Source: Pseudomonas sp. Ant30-3 (GTDB lineage: Bacteria > Pseudomonadota > Gammaproteobacteria > Pseudomonadales > Pseudomonadaceae). Taken from it: 40,311 nucleotides of DNA. The stretch spans positions 1 through 40,311 of the forward strand of contig NZ_JMCL01000087.1 of NCBI RefSeq assembly GCF_000690905.1, given 5' to 3'. Position numbers and translations under genes: made by a program. The notes beneath the pieces were generated by a model, which saw only the letters and a program-made list of their open reading frames with translations, ran no database searches and was not told where the DNA came from. Below, one piece after another: positions 1 to 8,652 of the stretch (the first letter of the stretch is position 1; the number at the start of each line of letters is the position of its first letter).

Positions 1-1712
1 TTCGACCACGCCGTGCCGCCAAACGGGTAATAGTGTTCCTGGGTGATGATGTTGGCGTGCTCATCCAGCTCCAGTGCGCTCGACCCCAAATGGTCAGTCA
101 GGGTGTAACGTTGCTGGTTGTTGGAGATGCCTGGCGGTTTTCCTGCCTTCCAATGCAACACCCGAACGCTGCCTCGCCCGGTCGACACTTCAATGACGTG
201 CAGTTCCTCACCGGTGCCGCTGTGGGTGCGGATTTCCAAGCCGGGCAGATATCTGGTTTCGATGAGGTTGGTTTGTGAGCCCATTTTCGATGAACGGACT
301 TTGCGCACGCGCATGCCGTCAGCGCCGTACTCATACCTTTCGATATCGTCGTCGACTCCGTTGCGTTCGACCGGGCGCACTTCTCGTAACTGATTGCGCA
401 CGTCCCAACTCAAAGTCTGCCCCGGCTGCAATTGAAGCAAGTTACCGTTGGCGTCGAAGCTGTTCAGGAAATCCTGCTCCGAGGGTTCAACGCCATCACG
501 CACCGGCAGACAACGATTGCTGTGCATTTCGGCAACCAGGCGATGGCCGGGATCCTGCGCGCCTACATGGGTCAGTTCGAGCAGGTTGTTGCCGGCGTCA
601 TAGCGGTAGGTTTGGCGGTAGTTGAGGGGCATTGCGGGATCGGCGGCTCGGGATGCTGACGGGCCATGTTTTACAGCACCGGCTTCCCAACCGGTGGCTT
701 CGACTAATCGGTATAACGTGTCGTATAGAAAGTGGCTGATCGGCTCGATGCGCTGGTTGGCGAAATAGCGGATTGGCAGTGCGGCGTCTTCGATGCTCAG
801 TACATTGCCGACCGGGTCGTAGGTGTAATGCAGATCCTGCAGAGGAGCGTTGGTATCGAGGCGCGACAGCAAACGTTTTAGTCGCCCGTCTTCGGCGCCA
901 TATTCAAGAGTGGTGATCACGCCGTTGCCGGCGACTTCCTGTTCGACCTGGCCGTGGGCGTTATAGGTGACTGTGCGCACCATTGGCAACCATTCGGGCG
1001 TGTCGTTCAAGCGCAAATCCACGGCGCGCAATGATCCATCGATGGTTTGATGAAATCGCTGCTGGTTACCTCGGGCATCTGTGACGGAGATCAACTTACC
1101 GGGTGGATTGAATTGTGAGTGCGTAATGAAGCCCTCCATCTTTTGAGGGCAAAGACGCCGCTCCTGCTCAGATACCGTGCCATTCAATCCATAATCGTTG
1201 CACAGCAAAACACCTGCTGGATCTTCATGACGTATCAGTCGACCGCACTGGTTATGGTCGGCGAATGCCTGATCGTTGCTCGCGTAAGCCAAACGCTCGG
1301 CGCAAACCGAATCGCCTCCTGCGGCTTGCTCAAATAACTCGCTGAGGCGCAGTTGTTCGTCGTATCGCATCCAGCACTGTGAACCGCGACCATCCCAACC
1401 CAGCACCGGTTGACCCGCCTCGCCAAACAGAGTGATCCGCAGCCCGGCGTCCACGCTGTTCGAAGCCAAAATAGCGCCGGACAGCGAGTAGATATTGCTC
1501 AAATTAGACGGGCCCGACCCAAGCACGAATAAGCGCGGATCCCACAATTCAACAGCATGCCCTGCCGCATCATGGACGGTGCGATCAACTCGAGTTCGCG
1601 CGGTGCCAGCAGCACCGGCACAGTCGTATTGGACAGCACGCGCGACCATCCCGCGCGGGTCGATTGCCGCTAAAGTCGGGGTATTGTCGTGTATGGTCTG
1701 CAGATACTGCAT
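1..1712 (-). CDS. TccC-like RHS/YD-repeat toxin protein (partial, 3' end outside window)
   Basis: The reading frame is open from an ATG at 1712 to the left edge (570 codons, no stop or frameshift when translated throughout). The N-terminus has the TccC pattern (HDNTPTLAAIDPRGMVARAVQYD, then the WDPRLF segment). Further on come YTYDPVGNVLSIEDAA, YFANQRIEPISHFLYDTLYRLV, SWDVRNQLREV, RYEYGADGMRVRKV, RVLHWKAGKP, and finally DHLGSSALELDEHANIITQE leading to YYPFGGTAW at the edge. In Tc toxin complexes the C subunit forms a shell with TcB, and its C-terminal hypervariable region, released by an aspartic protease, is the toxic enzyme. That region and the protease aspartates lie outside the window, so the activity is unknown. 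No tcA or tcB gene is visible on this side. A LexA-like palindrome lies about 50 bp upstream. The ribosome site is weak. Confidence 0.9.
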   Translation of the reverse strand, partial: MQYLQTIHDNTPTLAAIDPRGMVARAVQYDCAGAAGTARTRVDRTVHDAAGHAVELWDPRLFVLGSGPSNLSNIYSLSGAILASNSVDAGLRITLFGEAGQPVLGWDGRGSQCWMRYDEQLRLSELFEQAAGGDSVCAERLAYASNDQAFADHNQCGRLIRHEDPAGVLLCNDYGLNGTVSEQERRLCPQKMEGFITHSQFNPPGKLISVTDARGNQQRFHQTIDGSLRAVDLRLNDTPEWLPMVRTVTYNAHGQVEQEVAGNGVITTLEYGAEDGRLKRLLSRLDTNAPLQDLHYTYDPVGNVLSIEDAALPIRYFANQRIEPISHFLYDTLYRLVEATGWEAGAVKHGPSASRAADPAMPLNYRQTYRYDAGNNLLELTHVGAQDPGHRLVAEMHSNRCLPVRDGVEPSEQDFLNSFDANGNLLQLQPGQTLSWDVRNQLREVRPVERNGVDDDIERYEYGADGMRVRKVRSSKMGSQTNLIETRYLPGLEIRTHSGTGEELHVIEVSTGRGSVRVLHWKAGKPPGISNNQQRYTLTDHLGSSALELDEHANIITQEHYYPFGGTAWS

Positions 1713-1763
1713 CAGTTATTCCGCCCTTTTTATGAGCTAACACCCAAATTGGCGACGGGACTA

Positions 1764-1779
1764 CTGTCACAAGTTACAG
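1764..1779. promoter_or_regulatory. LexA-like palindrome (possible SOS box) upstream of TccC-like gene
   Basis: The sequence CTGT-CACAAGTT-ACAG has the CTGT-N8-ACAG frame of a gamma-proteobacterial LexA site. It also has the outer TA and T matches of the 20-bp consensus, but its centre is not the usual AT alternation. It ends 52 bp upstream of the start codon at 1712. A match to eight fixed bases is expected roughly once per 65 kb by chance, so position is the main support. Confidence 0.4.
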
Positions 1780-1937
1780 TGCCGACAAATGCATAAAACT
1801 TTCATCTGAACAGTCTGGACCGGCCGCCCGATAGCGCACTTGCTCTACTCAAGCCCCTGACTGATCTCGGCTGCAGGACGTAACTTCATCCCCCACTTCA
1901 GGTAGGATGGCCTCCTCCCTGTTCAGAGGTCTGCTCC

Positions 1938-2402
1938 ATGTTCATCGGCGTCCTGCTGGTTTTCACCTGGTTAGTCCTGTTGCTGCGTTACCCGGCGAAG
2001 GCCTTGCCCGTTTCCGTGGCAGCCGCTATCGGCCTGGGCCTGGTGGCAACCTGGGTGATCTGGATGGACAACCGCGAGGTCAAGCAACTCGCGCGTCTGG
2101 AACTGCGCATCACTTATGCCCCCGAGCAATGCCCTGCCGACCGTCCGCTGCAATTGACCATGAACAACGGCAACGACGTGCCGTTGACCGAACTGCGCTG
2201 GCGCATCGCCGCCTACGCGCCCGGCGATACCGTGAACCTGGCCGACAATCAATACACCGCGCCACGCTATCGCGGCCCCGGTGAATTGCAGGCCGGTGCC
2301 AATTGGCAAGACTGTTTACCAGTGCCTCCGCTACGACCCGGTTATCGGCCGCAAACCCTGGAGTTTCGCGCTGAGCGACTGCAGGGTAGTTTCTCCGACT
2401 GA
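1938..2402 (+). CDS. Small membrane-anchored protein of unknown function
   Basis: This 154-residue protein opens with two hydrophobic segments (about residues 2-16 and 23-42), followed by a soluble domain of about 110 residues. That domain contains two cysteines (in APEQCPADRP and NWQDCLPVPP) which could pair. The sequence ITYAPEQCPADRPLQLTMNN suggests a beta-rich, extracytoplasmic domain. Related Pseudomonas proteins are often labelled 'multidrug transporter', but nothing here resembles a transporter and I would not keep that label. The ATG at 1938 follows an AGAGG-like site. The gene is 32 bp upstream of the SDR gene on the same strand and may be cotranscribed with it. Function unknown. Confidence 0.75.
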   Translation: MFIGVLLVFTWLVLLLRYPAKALPVSVAAAIGLGLVATWVIWMDNREVKQLARLELRITYAPEQCPADRPLQLTMNNGNDVPLTELRWRIAAYAPGDTVNLADNQYTAPRYRGPGELQAGANWQDCLPVPPLRPGYRPQTLEFRAERLQGSFSD

Positions 2403-2434
2403 TCCCTTTCCCTCTTTTGCACAAGGACCGCGCC

Positions 2435-3259
2435 ATGCCCGTTGCGTTGATTACTGGATGTTCCAGCGGCATCGGCCGCGCCTTGGCTGATGCATTCAAA
2501 GCGGCCGGCTATGAAGTCTGGGCCAGCGCCCGCAAGGCTGAAGATGTGGCGGCACTGGCCGCCGTCGGATTCACAGCGGTGCAACTGGACGTCAATGACG
2601 GCGCTGCGCTCGAACAACTGAGCGAACGGATCAACCTGCAAACGGGCGGCCTCGATGTGCTGATCAATAACGCCGGTTATGGCGCGATGGGGCCTCTGCT
2701 CGATGGCGGTGTGCCGGCCATGCAGCGGCAGTTTGAAACCAATGTGTTCGCCATCGTCGGGGTGACCCGGGCGATGTTTCCGGTGTTGCGTCGAGGTAAA
2801 GGATTGGTGGTGAATATCGGCAGCGTCTCCGGGGTTCTGGTCACGCCATTTGCCGGCGCCTACTGTGCGTCAAAAGCGGCGGTGCATGCCTTGAGCGATG
2901 CCATGCGCATGGAGCTCGCACCGTTTGGCATTCAGGTCATGGAAGTGCAGCCGGGGGCCATCGCGTCGAGTTTCGCGAAGAATGCCGGGCACGAGGCGGA
3001 GCAGTTGATCAGCGAGCAATCGCCCTGGTTTCCGCTACGTGAAGGTATTCGCGCGCGGGCCAAAGCGTCCCAGGACAATCCGACGCCGGCCAGTGAATTT
3101 GCTGCGGGGTTGCTCAAGGCTGTGCAGCAAAGCCAGCCACCGCGGCTAATTCGATTGGGCAACGGTAGTCGTGCGTTGCCGTTGATGGCGGCGTTGCTGC
3201 CGAAGGGCTTGCTGCAAGCGGGGCTGATGAAGCGGTTCGGGTTGAAGGGGCAGCTGTGA
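2435..3259 (+). CDS. Short-chain dehydrogenase/reductase (SDR)
   Basis: This is a classical SDR of 274 residues and usual length. The nucleotide-binding motif TGCSSGIG is at residues 7-14 and the structural motif NNAG at 78-81. The catalytic YxxxK is Y143/K147 in AYCASK, with the catalytic serine in NIGSVSG (about 130-132). The protein should be a cytosolic NAD(P)H-dependent oxidoreductase; the substrate cannot be told from sequence. I chose ATG 2435 over the upstream TTG at 2417 because AAGGA (2423-2427) sits 7 nt before it and the Rossmann strand then begins normally (MPVALITG). An inverted REP pair follows the stop codon. Confidence 0.93.
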   Translation: MPVALITGCSSGIGRALADAFKAAGYEVWASARKAEDVAALAAVGFTAVQLDVNDGAALEQLSERINLQTGGLDVLINNAGYGAMGPLLDGGVPAMQRQFETNVFAIVGVTRAMFPVLRRGKGLVVNIGSVSGVLVTPFAGAYCASKAAVHALSDAMRMELAPFGIQVMEVQPGAIASSFAKNAGHEAEQLISEQSPWFPLREGIRARAKASQDNPTPASEFAAGLLKAVQQSQPPRLIRLGNGSRALPLMAALLPKGLLQAGLMKRFGLKGQL

Positions 3260-3270
3260 GACCGAGGTGA

Positions 3271-3360
3271 CGCCTTCGCGGGCAAGCCACGCTCCCACAG
3301 GAGATTGGGGATGCATGCCCGGTTTCGGTCAATTGTGGGAGCGGGCTTGCTCGCGAAGGC
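3271..3360. repeat. Inverted REP pair
   Basis: CGCCTTCGCGGGCAAGCC at 3271 and its inverted partner ending GGGCTTGCTCGCGAAGGC at 3360 flank a spacer of about 33 bp. This is the common Pseudomonas 'GTGGGAGCxxGCTTGCTCGCGA' REP family. It sits between convergent genes and may act as a transcription barrier. Confidence 0.9.
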
Positions 3361-3379
3361 CGACGACTCGGTGCACCGG

Positions 3380-4243
3380 TTACGCACCCTCACCCGGCTT
3401 CACCACCACCGTACACGTAATTCCCGCCGCCAACAGCACGCCCTCCGGCACTCCATCAATGTGAATCCGCACCGGCACCCGTTGCGCCAATCGCACCCAG
3501 TTGAATGTCGGGTTCACGTCGGCGATCAGCTCACGGCTTTGCGGGTTGTCGCGGTCGTAGATGCCGCGAGAAATACTTTCCACATGCCCCTTCAGCACTT
3601 CACCGCTCATCAATTGCATGTCGACTTTATCGCCGACCCGCACGTGCGGCAGTTTGGTTTCTTCGAAAAAGCCGTAAACCCAGAAAGAGTTCATGTCGAC
3701 CACGGCCATTTTCGCCTCGCCGATACGTGCGTAGTCGCCGCGATGAACATTCAGGTTGGTCACGAAGCCGTCCACCGTAGCGCGCACCTCGGTGCGTTTG
3801 AGATTGAGTTGTGCCGCTTCAAGTTGCGCCTGGGCCTGTTGATAATCGGCCAGGGCGGAGTCGGCGATGTTGCTGGCGTCGTCGCGGTTTTCCCGCGAGA
3901 TCACCAAGTTGTCCATGTCGGCGCGGCGGTGTGCGTTGACCTTGCGCATTTGCCAGGTCGACTTGCGCGAAGCCACCAGCGACTGCGCCTGTTTGACCGC
4001 GATGCGGTAGTGCTCGGGGTCGATGCGCATCAGCAGATCGCCCTTTTTTACCAACTGGTTATCGCGCACCGGCACCTCGACCACTTCCCCGGTGACGTCG
4101 GCGGCGACGTTGATAATATCGGCGCGCACCCGGCCGTCGCGGGTCCACGGCGTGTCCATGTAATGCACCCAAAGGGTCCGGCCGATCCACAGGGCGAGGG
4201 CCAGCACCAACAACGTGGCGAGCAGGCTGAACAGTTTTTTCAT
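3380..4243 (-). CDS. HlyD-family membrane fusion protein (AaeA-like efflux adaptor)
   Basis: This 287-residue adaptor has an N-terminal membrane anchor (about residues 4-24). A biotinyl-lipoyl-like half follows (VAADVTGEVVEVPVRD), then QLVKKGDLLMRIDPEHY, a coiled-coil hairpin (about 80-160), and the second lipoyl half with the beta-barrel (VDGFVTNLNVHRGDYAR; VRIHIDGVPEG). Length and the opening WTRDGRVRADI fit the AaeA/EmrA-like group that pairs with FUSC proteins. It would link the inner-membrane FUSC protein to the outer-membrane channel encoded two genes upstream. It is the last gene of the operon, 25 bp after the DUF1656 gene. Substrates such as aromatic acids are suggested only by analogy with E. 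coli AaeAB. Confidence 0.92.
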   Translation of the reverse strand: MKKLFSLLATLLVLALALWIGRTLWVHYMDTPWTRDGRVRADIINVAADVTGEVVEVPVRDNQLVKKGDLLMRIDPEHYRIAVKQAQSLVASRKSTWQMRKVNAHRRADMDNLVISRENRDDASNIADSALADYQQAQAQLEAAQLNLKRTEVRATVDGFVTNLNVHRGDYARIGEAKMAVVDMNSFWVYGFFEETKLPHVRVGDKVDMQLMSGEVLKGHVESISRGIYDRDNPQSRELIADVNPTFNWVRLAQRVPVRIHIDGVPEGVLLAAGITCTVVVKPGEGA

Positions 4244-4268
4244 CAGGGCCTTCTTCAGTGATGGAGAG

Positions 4269-4469
4269 TCAACGGTAGACGGTCAGCGCCAAGGCGCCGA
4301 ACAGACAGGCAAACAGGCTCAGGCGCAGCAGCGCCGGGTGCCAGAAAAAACGGTACAGATCGAATCCGGACAGGAACCGGTCAAGCGCCCAGGCCAGCGC
4401 TGCGGCAATAAAAAACATCAGCGTCATGGTCGGCATGTACACGCCGTGGAAAGCAATTTCACGAGGCAT
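4269..4469 (-). CDS. DUF1656 small membrane protein (AaeX-like)
   Basis: This 66-residue protein has two hydrophobic segments (YMPTMTLMFFIAAALAWALD and ALLRLSLFACLFGALAL) and the DUF1656 opening MPREIAFHGVYMP. Such proteins are nearly always encoded between a FUSC permease and an HlyD adaptor, as here. I chose the ATG at 4469 because the family begins with this motif and the codon overlaps the 3' end of the FUSC gene by 11 bp, suggesting translational coupling. The longer frame up to 4499 lies inside the FUSC gene. Its exact role in the pump is not known. Confidence 0.88.
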   Translation of the reverse strand: MPREIAFHGVYMPTMTLMFFIAAALAWALDRFLSGFDLYRFFWHPALLRLSLFACLFGALALTVYR

Positions 4470-6651
4470 GTTCGAGTCCTTCGCGCGGCGCTTGCACATA
4501 GGCTGCCAGCGGTGATTGCGGGTCCAGCAACGAGGTGCGGATGAAGTGCAAATAACTTTTCACCCGGCGCAATGCCGAGGTGTCGAAGTGCGGCGCGAAC
4601 GGCTCATCGGTGGCTTGCACGCGACTGATCGCATGATCGACGGCGATCAGGGCGCGTTCGAGATTGCTTTGGTTCGGTTGCACAAAAAGCCGCATTAGCG
4701 AGCGCCCCATGACCCGAATGGCCTGACGCCACGGTTGTGATTCGGCATAGGCAGGGTGTACCGGGAGGATCGCCTGTTCTTTGCGCAGTTCGATGATCGC
4801 GTGTCCGACCTCCAGCACTACGAACATCCAGCGCAGCAGGTCGCATTGCACCTGCGGCTGCCCGACGGCCAAGCCGTAAGCTTGGTGCAGCAAGTCGCGG
4901 GTGCGGCTCTCGAAACTCGAGGCCAGCCCCTTCAGCTTGCCGCTGATCGCATACACCACTTGCCCGCGCAGATCCTGCTCGAGACGGCGCCACAGCCAGC
5001 GACTGTTCGGCGGCAGAATGATCGCGCCGGCTGCCGCACACACCAACATGCCCAGCACCATGGCGATGTAGTCGTTGATGAACGCGTACGGGTTGTAAAC
5101 CGTCAGGTTGTCGGGCACCGAACCGGTGCTGAAGAAAATCAGCAAACCGAGGCCGACACCCGCGTATTGCGGGCGCGAAGAAAGAAATGAGCCCAGCACG
5201 ATGACCGGCGCAAGCATCACGCACAGCAGTGGAAAATCGTCGATCCACGGGAACACGAAAAACATCTCGAAAAAGCCGATCAGCGCGCCGAGCAAAGTGC
5301 CGCAGGCCATCTGAAACGCCATGCGTTTCGGGTTGGGCGTCGCCGCGGACAGGCCAACGGTGGCTGCCGCAATCAAGGTCATGGTCGCGCCGCTCGGCCA
5401 GGCCGTGGCCACCCAATAACTGCCGAGCACCACCAGAATGAATGCCGCGCGAATCCCCGAGGCTGCCGACGCCATCCAGTTGGTTTGCGGAGTGAAGGGC
5501 TCGTCCCAGTGTTCACGAATATGGTTGTGATCGGCCAGCGACGCGTGGGTTTGCGCATAGCCGTGCAAGTCGTCGACGAAGCGATAGAGCAGCTCATAGG
5601 CAGTGTGAAAATCCAGCAGCTGCGCTTCGCTCGGGTGGCTTTGCTGAAATGCCGCACGCAGGCTGCGAACCCGCGCCGGCAAACCTTCCTTGCAGGCAAT
5701 CAGCGCAGTTACCAAACGCGCTGCGTCGGGACTGGTCAAGGCGCGACCGCTGAAACCGTCGAGCACTTCGGCAAGGTCCTGCAAGCCTGGTTTGATCGCG
5801 GCCACTGCATGATCCGCGTCGCTGCTGCGCAAGCGTTCGAGCAACTGATGCAGGGCGTTGAAACGCGTGGTGATGCTCATGAATTCGCTGTTCAATCGAC
5901 TGAGCCGGCCGTTGCGTCGACGCATGTGCGGGTCTTCGAACACGGTAACGCTGCGCAGCCCTTCAAGGCCAACCGCCTCGGCGATGAAGCGCACATTGCT
6001 CGCTTCAAAAGCCTCGCGCTGGCTGCGACCGCGCAAGCCGTCGGTGACAAACAAGGCGAACACGCCGAAGCGCTGATACAGGGCGCTGCGCATTGCCGCG
6101 CTGGCGGTTTGCGGGAGGATCGCGGCGCTGACCAGTGTGGCGCAAAGAATGCCCAGAGAGATCTCCAGTACGCGCCACACCGCCGCCATGAATGCGCCGT
6201 CCGGATGCGCCAGCGCCGGCAGGCCGACCATTGCAGCGGTGTACCCGGCCAGCACAAAACCGTAAGCGCGGAAGTTGCGGTAACGCGCGGCACCGGCGGA
6301 ACAGATGCCGACCCAGATCGCCAGCGAGCCGAGGAACAGTTCAGTGTTCTGCGCGAACAGGGCAATCAGCGCAACCATCACTGCCGAGCCGGTCAGAGTC
6401 CCCAGAAAGCGATAAAAGCTTTTCGCGAACACCTGACCGCTTTGCGGCTGCATGACGATGAACACGGTAATCATCGCCGTGCGCGGCTGCGGCAACTCCA
6501 GACGCATCGCCAGCCACAGCGTCAGAAATGCCGCGAGCAAGACTTTGAAAATGTACACCCAGGTCACGCCGTCGCTGCGTGCCCAGTCGAAGAAACCCCG
6601 GCGCCATTCCAGGGAGGACAGCCAGCGCAAGGGTGCGAGCAACGGGGTCAT
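4459..6651 (-). CDS. FUSC-family inner-membrane efflux protein (AaeB-like)
   Basis: This large inner-membrane protein has the FUSC plan: two clusters of about five to six membrane segments, each followed by a cytosolic helical domain. The first cluster covers roughly residues 30-180 and includes MITVFIVMQPQSGQVFAKS. The second covers about 375-530 and includes GATMTLIAAATVGLSAATPNP and LGLLIFFSTGS. The family includes E. coli AaeB (p-hydroxybenzoate efflux) and fusaric acid resistance proteins. The first possible start is a GTG at 6696, with ATGs at 6669 and 6651. I chose 6651 (MTPLLAPLRW) because CAGGA lies just upstream of it, which gives 730 residues. The gene is followed by the DUF1656 and HlyD genes and preceded by the outer-membrane lipoprotein gene on the same strand. 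Confidence 0.9.
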   Translation of the reverse strand: MTPLLAPLRWLSSLEWRRGFFDWARSDGVTWVYIFKVLLAAFLTLWLAMRLELPQPRTAMITVFIVMQPQSGQVFAKSFYRFLGTLTGSAVMVALIALFAQNTELFLGSLAIWVGICSAGAARYRNFRAYGFVLAGYTAAMVGLPALAHPDGAFMAAVWRVLEISLGILCATLVSAAILPQTASAAMRSALYQRFGVFALFVTDGLRGRSQREAFEASNVRFIAEAVGLEGLRSVTVFEDPHMRRRNGRLSRLNSEFMSITTRFNALHQLLERLRSSDADHAVAAIKPGLQDLAEVLDGFSGRALTSPDAARLVTALIACKEGLPARVRSLRAAFQQSHPSEAQLLDFHTAYELLYRFVDDLHGYAQTHASLADHNHIREHWDEPFTPQTNWMASAASGIRAAFILVVLGSYWVATAWPSGATMTLIAAATVGLSAATPNPKRMAFQMACGTLLGALIGFFEMFFVFPWIDDFPLLCVMLAPVIVLGSFLSSRPQYAGVGLGLLIFFSTGSVPDNLTVYNPYAFINDYIAMVLGMLVCAAAGAIILPPNSRWLWRRLEQDLRGQVVYAISGKLKGLASSFESRTRDLLHQAYGLAVGQPQVQCDLLRWMFVVLEVGHAIIELRKEQAILPVHPAYAESQPWRQAIRVMGRSLMRLFVQPNQSNLERALIAVDHAISRVQATDEPFAPHFDTSALRRVKSYLHFIRTSLLDPQSPLAAYVQAPREGLEHAS

Positions 6652-6698
6652 GGATTCCTGCTTAGTCATTGAAATTGGTGAAGACAGGCCACTCACTT

Positions 6699-6763
6699 TG
6701 TAGGAGCGAGCTTGCTGTGTTGACAGTCAGGGCCCTATCGCCAGCAGGCTGGCTCCCACAGGG
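6699..6763. repeat. Inverted REP pair inside the efflux operon
   Basis: TGTAGGAGCGAGCTTGCTG (6699-6717) faces CCAGCAGGCTGGCTCCCACA (about 6741-6760). The pair lies between the outer-membrane lipoprotein gene and the FUSC gene, where it could attenuate transcription or stabilise the upstream mRNA. Confidence 0.8.
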
Positions 6764-6770
6764 TGTGCGT

Positions 6771-8270
6771 TTAACGCAAAAGGACCGGAGTTTTCGGTGC
6801 GCTGATCTGGCGGTCTTGCGGCGCATCGTCACCCGCGCCAAGCCCGCCGCCGAGGGCTGTCACCAGTTCGGCATGCGCGCTGAGACGCGCGGCCTGAACC
6901 TGCTGCTGGACTTGCTGCTGCTTGAACAACAACGTTTGCGCGTTGAGCACATTGAGGTAGTCGGTGAGGCCGCGCTGGTAGGCGATCATCGCAATGTCGT
7001 AGGTTTTCTGCGCGGTCGCGACCGATTCGGCGGCGAACATCTGCTGCTTGTCCATCGATTCGCGGCGGATCAACTGGTCGGAGATATTTTTCAGCCCATT
7101 GATCAGCGTCTGGTTGTACCGCGCCACGGCGATGTCGTAACCGGCGGAAGCTTCGCCGAGTTCGGCGCGCAACCGCCCGCCGTCGAAAACCGGCAGCGAG
7201 ATCGCCGGCCCGACGTTGTAGTTGAGTTTCCTGCCGGTCAAAAACTCCAGCGCCCCGCCGCCCGAGGCCATGTAGCCAAGGCTGCCGACCAGGTCCACAT
7301 TCGGATAAAAACCGGCATGCGCGACGTCAATGCCGCGCGCCTGCGCGGCCACTTGCCAGCGACTGGCGACAACATCCGGGCGTTGCCCGAGCAGCTGCGC
7401 AGGCAAGCTCGACGGCAATTTCAGCGCCGCGCCCAGCGCCAGTGTTGGCCGCTGCAACTGCGCGCCTTTCCCCGGGCCAAACCCCGCGAGCGCCGTCAGC
7501 TGATTGCGACTCAGGGCGATGGCTTCGTCGAGTGCATCGATCTGCCGATGAGTTTCCGGCAAAGGCGTCTCGGCCTGGCTGACTTCGAAATGAGTGCCGA
7601 TCCCGCCGTCGAGGCGTTTCTGTGCGAGTTCGAGCATCTGCTTTTGCTGCTGCAGAGTCGCGGCGACGATGTCCCGTTGTGCGTAGTGCAGCGAGAGTTC
7701 GATGTAGGCGCGCACGACGTTGCTCTGCAACTCGAGTTGCGCCAGGCGCGCTTCGGCCGCGCTCACGTGCGCCATGTCGACGGCCCGCTCGCTGGCATTG
7801 CTTTCACGACCCCAGAGATCAAGGGCGTAGCTGAAACCCAGTGCAGTGTTGTTGTCCCAGGTGGTTGTGTCGGCCAGTTCGCCCGGTCCGTAAAACTGAT
7901 CGCTGGGCCAGTTATGCCGTTTGAGGGTGGATTGGCTGTTGATCTGCAGCGACTCGGCGGATTCCGCCAGGCCTGCCATGGCTTTGGCCTGACGCACCCG
8001 CGCGGCGGCCATGGCCATGCTCGGGCTGCCTCGCAGTGCGAGGTCGATCCAGCGATTCAGTTGCGGGTCGCCGTAGGCTTGCCACCATTGAGCATCAGGC
8101 CAGTGCGCATCCTGTTCAGCGCTGCGAATAGCTTCGTCAGTAGCCAGCGAATCCGGTGCGTGCACCTTGCCCTGCGGCGCAATGCCACCGGTGCCGATGC
8201 AGCCACTGATGATGAGAGTTAAAGCTAAAAGACTGAGCGTCTTAAGCGCTCTGTTGATGCGACGCGGCAC
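6771..8270 (-). CDS. RND-type outer-membrane efflux lipoprotein (NodT/OprM family)
   Basis: This 499-residue TolC-like channel protein has a lipoprotein signal peptide (LLALTLIISGC, lipidated C24). Two outer-membrane efflux repeats follow: DAQWWQAYGDPQLNRWIDLAL and SYALDLWGRESNASERA in the first half, and RPDVVASRWQVAAQARGID and VGPAISLPVFDGGRLRAEL in the second. Length matches the NodT family (about 460-500). It is the first gene of a minus-strand set with the FUSC, DUF1656 and HlyD genes, so the cluster encodes an entire tripartite pump. A LysR gene diverges from its promoter region at 8653. The REP pair separating it from the FUSC gene may mean it is expressed at a different level. Confidence 0.93.
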   Translation of the reverse strand: MPRRINRALKTLSLLALTLIISGCIGTGGIAPQGKVHAPDSLATDEAIRSAEQDAHWPDAQWWQAYGDPQLNRWIDLALRGSPSMAMAAARVRQAKAMAGLAESAESLQINSQSTLKRHNWPSDQFYGPGELADTTTWDNNTALGFSYALDLWGRESNASERAVDMAHVSAAEARLAQLELQSNVVRAYIELSLHYAQRDIVAATLQQQKQMLELAQKRLDGGIGTHFEVSQAETPLPETHRQIDALDEAIALSRNQLTALAGFGPGKGAQLQRPTLALGAALKLPSSLPAQLLGQRPDVVASRWQVAAQARGIDVAHAGFYPNVDLVGSLGYMASGGGALEFLTGRKLNYNVGPAISLPVFDGGRLRAELGEASAGYDIAVARYNQTLINGLKNISDQLIRRESMDKQQMFAAESVATAQKTYDIAMIAYQRGLTDYLNVLNAQTLLFKQQQVQQQVQAARLSAHAELVTALGGGLGAGDDAPQDRQISAPKTPVLLR

Positions 8271-8652
8271 TGCTGAGATTTCCTGAAATGGAAGGACGTA
8301 CGAGGTTCACCGGTACTGGCTTCATGTGGCGAGGGGGCTCGCCCCCGTTGGGTTGCGCAGCGCCCCCAAGTCTTGACCGCGCGTTGTTCATGAAAATCGC
8401 ATTCGCTGATTTCACGTTTGCTGCGCAAACGAACGGGGGCAAGCCCCCTCGCCACACCAGCCCCCTCACCACACACACGTGTCGGCACAGAAACCCGGTT
8501 GTTACAACGGCGCGATTCTAGGGCTCGGCTGAAATGGCGATAAGCCGGCAAACCTGTGAATCTTTGTTACCGTTCAAGCGATAATCCCTTGGTCGGGGTC
8601 TCAGACCTTGAAACCTTGTGTCACAATTTGCCATCGCACACGAGAGCACCTC
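8271..8652. other. Divergent intergenic region between efflux operon and LysR gene
   Basis: About 380 bp hold the promoters of both divergent genes. The part nearest the efflux operon is filled by an inverted repeat pair (8326-8455). The part from about 8460 to 8652 has no gene that I can support. LysR-type sites (T-N11-A) are too degenerate to place with confidence. Confidence 0.6.
8326..8455. repeat. Inverted REP pair (GGCGAGGGGGC family)
   Basis: GTGGCGAGGGGGCTCGCCCC (from 8326) is mirrored by GGGGGCAAGCCCCCTCGCCA (ending about 8454). The spacer also carries a facing pair of TTGCGCAG/CTGCGCAA sequences. This is a second Pseudomonas REP family, different from the GGGAGC family elsewhere in the window. 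Confidence 0.85.

Noticed and set aside
1..1712. Left-edge region looked like a degraded RHS pseudogene because only short closed frames are found there
   Set aside because: Direct translation of the minus strand shows one uninterrupted frame from 1712 to the edge; it simply has no stop codon within the window.
3305..4261. Plus-strand frame of 318 codons opposite the HlyD gene
   Set aside because: His/Arg-rich composition without motifs and a clear HlyD adaptor on the other strand; it also starts inside a REP pair.
5485..6672. Plus-strand frame of 395 codons opposite the FUSC gene
   Set aside because: Low-complexity, charged product typical of antisense frames in GC-rich DNA.
6669..8222. 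Long plus-strand frame (517 codons) opposite the outer-membrane lipoprotein gene
   Set aside because: It is a mirror frame of a GC-rich gene; its product has no domain, and the minus-strand protein has a lipobox and family motifs.
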